DNA of 64,000 nucleotides from contig OX438758.1 of the NCBI GenBank assembly GCA_949316235.1, positions 7,783,731 through 7,847,730 of the forward strand, written 5' to 3'. How positions within the stretch are numbered: the stretch's first letter is position 1; every line of letters starts with the position of its first letter. Source of the stretch: Oegoconia quadripuncta (Eukaryota; Arthropoda; Insecta; Lepidoptera; Autostichidae). This document shows, piece by piece, positions 23,760 through 33,461 of the stretch. The position numbers and the translations under genes are program-made. Under the pieces are notes generated by a model. That model was not told where the DNA came from, did not search any database, and saw nothing but the letters and a program-made list of their open reading frames with translations.

Positions 23760-25067
23760 TTATAAAATGAATTTAATACAACACAACATTTTCCTCAAGC
23801 TATCACAATGTAACACGCTTTCATTTATAAATGGGGACTATGATAAAGAGGGGGGACGAGATTGAATAATTATGTATGGTGAAAAGTTTTAGTGTTAAAA
23901 TTAAATAAATTTGTACAATATGGAATTATTTTGTCCTAGACGAAGACGCTTATTTGTCGTTAAAGGTTACAATCAAGTTACAAAGTGTTATATTTCTTTT
24001 TAGAGTTAATTTATTTTTAACTTTTTAGTTCATTTTATAAACAAATAATAAAAGCTTGTTTTTAAAAAGGTTTTTTTTTCTTTAATTTTATTTTTAACTT
24101 TTTAGTACCTCTATTTTTAATTCGAGATTTACTACGACGTAGTTCGCAGCGCGTAGCAGCGTTATTCCGTTATGAACAATACAATACAACAGGGTTCGCC
24201 CTGGTACCCTGAGGCGCAACGTTAGCGGCAAGACATGTTTATACACCCTCATACCATTCAGCCCTCGGCACGTGCTCACCTTGGCATTGGGTCATCCATC
24301 CAATCAATCATATATAATTAATATGGGACGAAAGCAAGAGACTCGTCAAGACGAATCAAACGAGACCAAACTCGATGGGGTTGCGTCGTTTAATTACGGA
24401 GTTCCTATGGCCACCTTCCGGCTCCAACATCAGACCCTGGTTACCATATAGTATCAAAGTACTCGTCAAGACTAATCCAATGAGCCCAAACTCGATGGGG
24501 TTGCGTCGTTTAATTACGGAGTTCCTATGGCCACCTTCCAAATCCAACATCAGACCCTGGTTACCATATAGTATCAAAGTACTCGTCAAGACTAATCCAA
24601 TGAGCCCAAACTCGATGGGGTTGCGTCGTTTAATTACGGAGTTCCTATGGCCACCTTCCAACTCCAACATCAGACCCTGGTTACCATATAGTATCAAAGT
24701 ACTCGTCAAGACTAATCCAATGAGCTCAAACTCGATAGGGTTGCATCGTTTAATTACGGAGTTCCTATGGCCACCTTCCGGCTCCATCATCAGACCCTGG
24801 TTACCATATAGTATCAAAGTACTTGTCAAGACGAATCTAATGAGCTCAAACTCGATAGGGTTGCATCATTTAATTACGGAGTTCCTATGGCCACCTTCCA
24901 GCTCCATCATCAGATCAGCTCTATGTCACAATAACATTGCATTGTCATCCGATTTATACATGCATTCTAAATTTCAGCTCAATCGGAAACCGGGAAGTGG
25001 ATCAAATTTAAGTTGCAAGATTTGATTACAGACAACGGGACAGGTGAAAGTAAATAAAAGCTTGTAA
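23760..25067. mobile_element. 120-bp tandem-array element, copy 2, inserted in a SINE-C
   Basis: The split SINE-C defines its limits to within a few bases. Contents: AT-rich left part, segment 23908-24093 shared with 7856-8041, about five 120-bp units (24345-24920), then GTCACAATAACATTGCATTG and a right end AATAAAAGCTTGTAAA. No protein domain was seen. Confidence 0.8.
24345..24920. repeat. 120-bp tandem repeat, about 4.8 units
   Basis: Units contain TGAGCCCAAACTCGATGGGG, TTTAATTACGGAGTTCC and GTTACCATATAGTATC. They are nearly identical to each other and to the reversed array at 7283-7668. Confidence 0.95.
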
Positions 25068-25070
25068 AAA

Positions 25071-25180
25071 ATGCCCTACCACCAACCAAACCGAGTACTT
25101 AAACATGTACTCCGCTGAGGATCGAACCCAACCTCCGAATCGTAAACCCAATGTTGTTTGCATTGAGCCACGGAGGCGGT
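25071..25180 (-). repeat. SINE-C, head part of the split copy
   Basis: ATGCCCTACCACCAACCAAA through the head TTGAGCCACGGAGGCGGT. It continues the fragment that ends at 23759. Confidence 0.85.
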
Positions 25181-25194
25181 CTCTATCTTTACCC

Positions 25195-25280
25195 CAATTA
25201 ATGGCCCATACTATACGAGGGAAGACCTATATCCCTGTAGTGAGATGTTTACGGGCTGATGATGATGATAATAATAATAT
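25195..25280 (+). repeat. LINE 3' tail with GATGAT run
   Basis: ACGAGGGAAGACCTATATCC, GGGCTGATGATGATG. Same class as 19418-19490 and, reversed, 40798-40855. Confidence 0.65.
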
Positions 25281-25283
25281 AAT

Positions 25284-25480
25284 AATAATAAATATTTCGG
25301 ACACTTACACCAATCATCTAGTGCCAAACTAAGCAAAGCTTGTACTATGGATACTAGATAACGGATAAACATACATAAATATTTATATAAACATCCATGA
25401 CTCAGGAATAAATGTTCATATTCATCACACAAACATTTACCCGTCGCGGGATTCGAACCCGCAACCGTTGGTTTCGCTGA
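25284..25480 (-). repeat. SINE-B, head truncated
   Basis: Body TTTCGGACACTTACACCAAT to box B CGGGTTCGAATCCCGC. The A box is replaced by GATGATGATC. Confidence 0.8.
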
Positions 25481-25734
25481 TGATGATCCCAATCAAAGTA
25501 CGACATAAGTAAAAGGAATACCTCTTACATAGCAAACTTATACAATTCACTTCATAGCTTAGTGCTGAATTAATTACCTAAATTATAAGATTAATTAAAT
25601 AAATAAAGACTATCTATAAGTGCTTCTAGCTATTGTGTTTTACACTATATATATTTATATTTTTAAGTAAGTCTATTAATATGATATATTATTATTATTA
25701 TATGTATGCATACTTATCTATAATTATTTCATTA

Positions 25735-25910
25735 GTTGGTAGTATGTTACCTACCCTACCTGTTTTTCTACCTACAAATGTCCCATGGCTGTGGGTTGTC
25801 TGGAAGAGATCGCTTTTAGTGATAAGACCGCCTAATTGTGTTCTATTGTTATCATAAAAAAATATTGTAGATTATTTTGCGCAATAAAGAGTAATTGTAT
25901 TGTATTAATT
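25735..25910 (+). mobile_element. LINE 3' UTR fragment, same group as the 33-36 kb LINE
   Basis: Contains GGTTGTCTGGAAGAGATCGC and GATAAGACCGCC, matching the 3' UTR hairpin region of the large LINE, then CAATAAAGAG and a TTGTATTG tail. No coding part remains. Confidence 0.7.
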
Positions 25911-26281
25911 TATGAAATAAGCAAAAGAAAACAAAAACATTAATTTGTACATTTTTCTAAAATATTTGTTAATGACCATTTCTTTGTGTGTGTGTGTGTA
26001 CAATAAAGTGTTAAAATAAAATAAAATAAAATAAATAAATTAATAATACCTAAATAGTTTTGTTGGAGCTTCTTATCTAGAATTCACGATTATATAAAAA
26101 AGTGCCCGTTTTTAACAATAATTTGAAATTAAATTTCAAAAGTCGCCTGTTACGTCACCCACGGGAAGAAACAGTTTGCTGCTATTCTTTTAACGCATAG
26201 ACATACATAAATATTTATATAAACAATTCCCTTCGCGTAATTACTGACATTTCTACAATAATATGCCTTCATACCATATTT

Positions 26282-26502
26282 GACGACTGATTGGTGTAGT
26301 GGATAGTGACCCTGTCAGCGAAACTAACGGTTGCGTGTTCGAATCCCGCGACGGGTAAATGTTTGTGTGATGAATATTATAACATATATTCCTGAGTCAT
26401 TTTGTATATTTATCCGTTATCTAGTATCTATAGTACAAGCTTTGCTTAATTTGGGACTAGATAATTGTTGTAAGTGTCCGTAATATTTATTTATTATTAT
26501 TA
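26282..26502 (+). repeat. SINE-B, near full length
   Basis: Head ATTGGTGTAGTGGATAGTGA, box B GTGTTCGAATCCCGC, body with a deletion, tail TTATTTATTATTATTAT. Confidence 0.85.
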
Positions 26503-27362
26503 TACCAAAACACAAAATGTACAAATTGAAGGAAATATAACAGAAAAATGCAGTATCACTCCCTGAAATTCAATACCAAAGTAATATTGAATACAAGCCC
26601 CAAAAGGGCCCATAACTGCCATAACGTCTGTCAAGTGTGAGTCTGCGTATATCACGAAACACCGAACAACCACCATTAACGGAACCAAATCACGAGTTAT
26701 GAAGTGACCCTGTCCGCGCGGTACCCTAATAAGTATGCTATATTAACGCACGGGAGCTTAACTTATGCATCGTGTTCATATTGGAGGACTCTGAAAGTAA
26801 CTTTAATTTGACTAATTTTATGACATATGGTTTGAGGCACTCTAAAAGGATTGAACCAACTCTCCATTTTCTGTGAATGTCGGAAAACTAAAGGACTTCA
26901 CATCAAAAAACATTTATAGTTTCAACTGCAATAGACTGGCCCCCAGTCACCTGTGCATGTCCGCATATATTGTCGAAAGGTTTTACGAATGGAGGTTGCG
27001 CGTTCACCCCCAGCAGGGTACATATTTAATATTCGGTTTGGTTGGCGGTAGGGCAGTGATTGTTTCTTCTGTATTTTTTATAATTTTTGCTTATTATTAA
27101 GACCTCTTGTCAATGGCTAAGATATTTTATTCATTTATCTGTTGAAGTATGTTTGAAACTGTTGTTGGTTGTCTTCAATAAATAAATGAATAAATTAAAA
27201 AAAATTAAACCCTCAAAAGTCTATATGATATGATCGACATCCACCAAAAATCAGTGTTAAATGCTAAATATCTTCGAAACCGATTTGCATCTACCATGGG
27301 TAAAAACCTGTCTCTTAGTTTAGTCTTCAATATAAAAAAACCGCTGGACAAAGACTGAACAG
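26503..27362. other. no gene seen
   Basis: A SINE-C scrap lies at about 26997-27060 (AGCAGGGTACATATTTAATA, GGTTGGCGGTAGGGCA). 27290-27345 (AAAACCTGTCTCTTAGTTTA) is an interspersed motif seen again at about 50465 and 52815. Confidence 0.5.
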
Positions 27363-27448
27363 ATACACACACACGCACACGCACACGCACACGCACACGC
27401 ACAAGCACACGCACACGCGCACGCGCACGCGCACGCACGCACGCACGG
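27363..27448. repeat. alternating purine-pyrimidine tract
   Basis: About 85 bp of (CACACG/GCGCAC) repeats with almost unbroken purine-pyrimidine alternation, followed by (AAT)n. Confidence 0.95.
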
Positions 27449-27716
27449 ATAATAATAATAATAATAATATAATAAATATCCTTGACATACACACAGCGCC
27501 ATCTAGTCTACTTTAAGCAACTATAGGCTTGTGTTGTGGATGATATACTTCGTTGATATACTACATAAATACATTTTTTTTAAATAAATACTTATTATAA
27601 ATGAAAACATCCATAACTCGGGTGCACATGTCCGTATTCATCACACAAACATATGCCCCTAGCGGGATTAGAACCCGCAAGGGTCAGAGTTGCTAACCAC
27701 TACACCAAACAGGTCG
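27449..27716 (-). repeat. SINE-A, near full length
   Basis: Tail in the (AAT)n run; head with a deletion in the A-to-B box interval, box B GGGTTCTAATCCCGC. Confidence 0.8.
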
Positions 27717-28035
27717 TCAAGGATCGCCCGAGCTTCATAATTTCATACAAGAATATAAAGTAGCCAAATTAGGACATGCGGGAAGTGTAAAACTTTGACC
27801 GTAAAATTAGGTATAACCTCAGGAAGATCACTCAAACTTGTAACGGGAATTTATGTTTCACGAGGAAAAATTGCGGAGCGGGAAGCCACTAGCATACTTA
27901 ATACGGTTGCCATTTTGTATGAGTATTCGAGATCCGACGAAAACTTACGAAAATGAAATACAACTCTATCTTTATATCCTACAAAGTCAAAAAATTATAC
28001 ATCATTTGAGGTCGTCTGTTTCACATTCTAATTTT

Positions 28036-28264
28036 TTTATTTATATTTCGGATACTTACACAAATCATCTAGGCCCAAACTAAGCTAAGCTAGTGCTATG
28101 AATACTAGAGAAGGGATAAACATACAAAATATTTATATAAAACTTTCATGACACGGGAATAAAGGTTCGTATTCAGCACACAAACATCTAGCCCGCGGAA
28201 TTCGAACCCGCAACCGTTGGTTTCGCTGACAGGGTCACTATACTACACTACACCAATCGGTAGT
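28036..28264 (-). repeat. SINE-B, near full length
   Basis: Complete head with A and B boxes and body. It differs from the others at several bases. Confidence 0.85.
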
Positions 28265-30168
28265 CAACATAATCTTTCTAAAAAATCTATTTTTTATGTG
28301 CGTCGCATAACATAAATATACATTTATTTACTAACCTAATACTAATCAAACAAAACAAAGAATGGGAATTGTACTGTGCATTACCACACCGCGTAGACGA
28401 AATTTGTGTGGTATAACTTCCTATAATCTTAAAGTTCCTGATATTTTGTAGAAGGATATAGTACCTACCCATCAGTATTAGAATGATAACTATTCTGTAG
28501 CTTCCTTTAGGTATAGTATATATATAGGTATTTACTTATAAAACCTACAATATGAAATTAAAGATACCACTGTGAACTTCATTGCGTTGTAGGAGATGCT
28601 AAGGTCTCCTACAAATATTTTCTAAAAAAAATAATCCATACATTATATTTTCTGAAAATAGTTTATTGAGTCATGATATTACCCTATGTCAAATTCTTCA
28701 TACTATAAAGAAGTTATTAAATTTAAATAATTCTTAATAAATTAAAATAGTTACAGGAGTTTTAAGTACGAGTATATTATCCGACGCAATGAAATTCATA
28801 GGGGTAACTTTAATCTAATAGTCAATGTTTTATTACTAAATACCTATACTATATCTAAAGCAAGCTCTCGATTTGTTGGAAACCATTTTTATTCTATCAC
28901 TGACAGGTGACAGGCTCTATCCATGTGCAAAAGTGTATCCTTACTGGACTATCAGTGTAGTCGGTGTTAACGTCGCCCTCGTCTACACTATTGTAAAAAA
29001 AATTGATCAAACTCCTTTTCGAGACTTTTTTCCGATAAAACTTAGGTAGTCAGGTAAATTACGTAGGTATATCAGCCATTGTATCATTTCAATATTTTTG
29101 CGTTCGAACGCTAATAACTCTTTTAGGTGGTACCAAAAACAATTGAACACAAGGGAGCTAAATAGCAAACATTTTACGTGGTATGGCTGCAGAGTAAATA
29201 CAAACTCTAATAGAACAGTATTTACCCATAAAAGTATTTCTGTATAATTTTTTCGAAATAACGTAGCCGTTGTGCAAATTACGTCATAGAATAGAATTCC
29301 GCAAATATTACGAGGTTGCGCCGAATGCAATGCATCGCATCTAATTATTGTTACGTGCTGGGACACCGACGCGACAAGAGGTAAAGATGGTTATACAGCT
29401 GGAGCAGATAATATAAGGACCTTATAAAAAACCACGTATAAGGGTGAATTTCTCAAGTGCATGGCCATATCCGAAACTCTGAGGAATACCGAAAAGTACT
29501 CAAAGGAGCCTCGGGCCCGATTTTGATGAAAACTAAAACTGCATCCTTGGATTTTTGATAAATCAATATTCCTAGCCAGGAATCGAATTCGTTGATTTCG
29601 AAAAAAAACACTGTATTTTTACACCACCTTTATACACACACATATACATAAACACATACACATACATAAACACATACACATACACACATATCTGACCAAG
29701 TAACCTCTCATATTATATTTACAACTCACATTAGCACTAACCAAAATAATCCAGGTTTTTCAATTTCAATTACGCATAAAGTAAAAATCTTATGTAAAAA
29801 GTACAAGAATGGAGAGCAGAGTAACCTAACACAAGTTTTAAGAAGCTTAACAGGTACTCTCACAATTGTGTACAAGATTGTTATACTTGAATGAAAATAA
29901 ATATTTTGAATTTTAATTGAACCATTCGATAGAGTCGCTAATAAGGAACGAATTCTGGTAAGTAATGACATACGTCAAACTTAAGGAAAGAGCAAATTTT
30001 TAACAAAATACTTTTTTATTATTTATTTATAAATAAATCGTTCATTTATCTATTCTTTAAACCGAAATGGCAAGCTTAAAACCACGTTGACGGCCCAGTG
30101 CAACTAGTCGAAAATGATTAAGTTTTTAAGTAAAGTTAAAAGTGTTTAAGTCTAAAAATATGTTTTTT
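28265..30168. other. AT-rich sequence, no gene seen
   Basis: Only short chance frames and a (ACACAT)n-like patch at about 29635-29690. Confidence 0.5.
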
Positions 30169-30170
30169 TA

Positions 30171-30521
30171 CCGTAAGGAAAAAATAGGGCATGTTGGATA
30201 AGTGAAATAGAAGTTATTGGGTAGTTTAATTTCTTTTTTTTTTTTCAAAAACGCACGCGCCGTTCTTATATTGAAATTGCGACTGGCGGGATTCATACCC
30301 GACTATCATGCGAAATTCATTTAGAACTCATATTTTCACCAAATTTTCTTTATTTTTATTTAATTCAATTATGATACTTATGTGAAATAGGCTACAAACG
30401 CGAAAGTCAAATGATACAATTAACGCTTTAATTAATGATGGTTTTGAAAATGAAAAATAATCTATCTATACCAATTCCTTCTACTTCACTTACCTAATAT
30501 GCCCTATTTTTTTCCTTGCGG
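30171..30521. mobile_element. 351-bp MITE with about 50-bp TIRs and TA target site
   Basis: Ends CCGTAAGGAAAAAATAGGGC and the near-complement CCGCAAGGAAAAAAATAGGG, flanked by TA on both sides (30169-30170, 30522-30523). TA duplication suggests mobilisation by a Tc1/mariner-type transposase. A relative lies at 58941-59465. Confidence 0.85.
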
Positions 30522-31394
30522 TAAAAAACTAATCCGGTATACATGAACTATTGTTTGTTCATGGCCCGCATGGGCATTGTAGTTTTTAGTTAAATGCCCC
30601 TGTATTTCATGCAAAACTATAGGACGTTTTCTAACTATATCTACTTTTATAATTAAGCTTCTGATTGAACTGCTTCACTTCCTATCGCCAAAGATTAAAA
30701 CACTTACCAACACCAATCAATGTTCAGTGCATCCCATACGCGCCGAACATAAATCTATTACGAAATGCAATGTTAAATAGTTGGCAATATCGCTCCAACT
30801 ATGTGAGAATATTATAGCATGGCAATAACCACTCTGAAATAACGGGAATACCCTGCGTGGTGACTTGTGTGATTCAGCAAGTAAGTGCTGGATTACCATC
30901 AACCATATGATAGATAAGTTATAGATAGATATTTAAATATCGATAGAATTTATAGAAAGAAAGCCGATATATATACAGGAAATAATGGAGAACATTGTGT
31001 AGTACTACGCTATGACGTCTTCAGCTACGCCGTGAATTCAGCGCTACGCAGTAATCACCCTAGTGCTACGCCAGGAGAAAATTAAAATGGACAATCCTGA
31101 TTGATTGTTAACTAAATGAAATACCATAAATACAATTTAAAATTCTCTTATTTCTGGACTCTAATTATCTCATGACATCTCATGACACAAGCAATCAGGT
31201 AAGAATTTCACAGCCGAGAACATACAAAAAGTAAAAGTAGTGTTTGCCATCTAATTGTCGCTGTCGCAAGGTGGTCGCGCAAGGTCTCCCGTCAGCATGG
31301 TTTGTAGCCGATTTACAACGTTGATTTTCAGTGGAGCCTGTAAATGAATTGCATTATGAGATGCTTAAAAATTTCAATAATTTTAATATTAAGA

Positions 31395-31464
31395 TAAAAA
31401 ATGTGACGTTTTCAAGTGATAATCTTTATCCTACGAAATAAATATTTTTTGACTTTTGACTTTG
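31395..31464 (+). repeat. LINE 3' tail
   Basis: Nearly identical to 9081-9148, including AATAAA and the GACTTT-repeat end. Confidence 0.7.
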
Positions 31465-31815
31465 ACTATTTACCCGATACAGATTCTACAGATACATTTT
31501 GAGTTTGTCACTTTTTAGGTCAGATTCGTACGTTAAATAAGTCAACTCCTCTTTAGTAGGTATTCAAAAAATACCGAAATGATCTTTTAAAGCAAAGTTC
31601 ACATCACAAGAAATACGTAAGTGCTTACATATAAAAAACTCATTGTCTCACTGAGATTCTTATTGACATATCTACCGATTAGCTTTTATAAAAAAAAAAT
31701 CACGCCAATTATATTTCCCGCAATATAATGTATTTTGATGTGTTTTGTAACGAATATTGTGCAGCAAAGTCCTTGATTTTGTACGAGTGGTGTTTTAAGT
31801 GCCAGACTAAGCTTA

Positions 31816-32005
31816 GGGCGGAGTGTGAGTTTTGTTTCGACTTAACTTTACTACCGCGTTCACGTTTACGTGACGATTTGTATTAAGCAATGTGCAGCGC
31901 CTCTAGCGGATAGTATGCATAACGATTTTTTTAATAGATTCTTTTTGCGTAAACGCGAACGCGATGGTAAAGTTAAAAACGAGACAAAACTCGCACTTCG
32001 CACAC
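31816..32005. mobile_element. about 190-bp MITE (CGCGTTCACGTTTACG family)
   Basis: Imperfect terminal repeats: GTGTGAGTTTTGTTTCGAC on the left, and TGCGAGTTTTGTCTCG read on the complement of the right. Inner arms are TTTACTACCGCGTTCACG and CGCGAACGCGATGGTAAAG. Two more copies are at 57667-58031. Confidence 0.8.
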
Positions 32006-33461
32006 AGAAAGCTACCATAGCACTGTCACCGTCGTTTATTTACTTACGCTAAAACGTCACTGTAAATAAAAATTCTAGTATTTGATAACAATGTAATAAT
32101 ATACTACCTGTCTCGAAACGATCATAAGTTGAAAAGCTAGTAGCGATTGTCGTAGATAATTTAAAATTCTTTAACATTCAATAATCTTGTTTATTAAAAT
32201 ATGATATTCCCAACATATTCCTAGGTAATGAGGTAAAAACACGCGAAGGGATCGCGAGATTTAAATTAGAAGGTAAATAAATATGGAACACTAAACATGA
32301 TTTCTCAAAAAGTATTATGTTAGTGCTTGATTTAGTGTTAAAAGCGCTAAAAGAGCTTGGCTAAGAAGAAGCGAGGAGCCCACGATATTGCACGATATTT
32401 CGACGCTCAGAATAACCCATAAGCTGTTGTAAGTGTAGTCGGGATGTGTAAGCCGTTTCTGTACCTAGCCTAATTTGAAAGATTTAATTTGTTCTAACTT
32501 TTCATACATTTTAGCAAATTTTACTTAGTAGGAGCGTTTAGGTGGGTCCTACTCTTTTAAGAAGTACTTGTGTATTCATCACGAACTTGTGTATAGCGCA
32601 AATATTTTGTCCTAATAATGGAGCTGTATCTGTCAAGATTACACACGATGGAATTCAAAGTTTTTTTATTGCGCAGTACTATATGTTCCTCCATAAAATA
32701 ATTGTCTTTAGTTTAAGAGGTATTTTCTTCTTCAATTTAAGAGCTATGCTCTTGTCGGTGGAGTAATGACCACGGCTCGCTGATACATATACATCATTGT
32801 TATTGATTAAGCTGTGTTTGTCATTTCATTTTATTACAGCGACGATTTTACAGAATTGCAAAGGCACTATAGGATACTATTTTTGTGTAGGTAATATTTG
32901 TTTTTTACAATATTTATGAACTATTTAAGGGTATTAAAACCAACCTTGATTTCCACTGCATCGGATAAAATAACACAAACCTGAGTACCAGGCGTCCACA
33001 AACAAGCCGGACATCGATCACCCATCGAACGGCCTCTAACCAGCGCGCGGACAGGGTGACCACGCGTCTCGATGCGATCTATCTTCATCTATGCACCGCC
33101 TCGTGTGACGTGGCTGTTTCCATTGTGAGCCACGTTTTTAATGGTAGGTATCCACACTGAAAAAGAATACCATGATTGTGAAAAAATCTTACTTATATAT
33201 TAGTATACTTTGTGTTTTTTCTAAGTGAGGCGAAGCATTAAAAAAAGGTTTTCCTACAAAAATATACAAGGAATGATGCGCGCTCAAGAGGAAGACATGT
33301 GCCGACCTCACCTAGAGTTCAAGGGCAGGAAAAGGATGATTTAATGAATAATTATTTTATAAATTACTACTCACTTGGGAGCTTATGAACCATCGAAATT
33401 TATTTTTGTGTAAGATTGTTTTATTATTAATGGTTTTTAATCAAAAATATCTATATTAGAA
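32006..33461. other. unassigned sequence
   Basis: 32985-33140 is unusually GC-rich and CpG-rich but carries no convincing frame. 33280-33340 resembles a LINE 3' UTR (CCGACCTCACCTAGAG, AAGGGCAGGAAAAGGATGAT). Confidence 0.45.

Noticed and set aside
24375..25025. Open frames of 216 aa (plus) and 157 aa (minus) with 40-residue repeats, and similar ones at 7179-7668
   Set aside because: The repeat unit is 120 bp, a multiple of three, so all frames without a stop in one unit stay open. Both strands are open equally and the DNA is conserved outside the frames too; a spurious product of the tandem array.
27205..27502. Arg/Val and Cys/Ala dipeptide-rich frames on the minus strand
   Set aside because: Translation of the CA/GC dinucleotide tract and a SINE-A tail.
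32985..33140. CpG-rich patch as a possible promoter or exon
   Set aside because: No conserved frame, no splice signals in a consistent arrangement, and no neighbouring exon; only base composition supports it.
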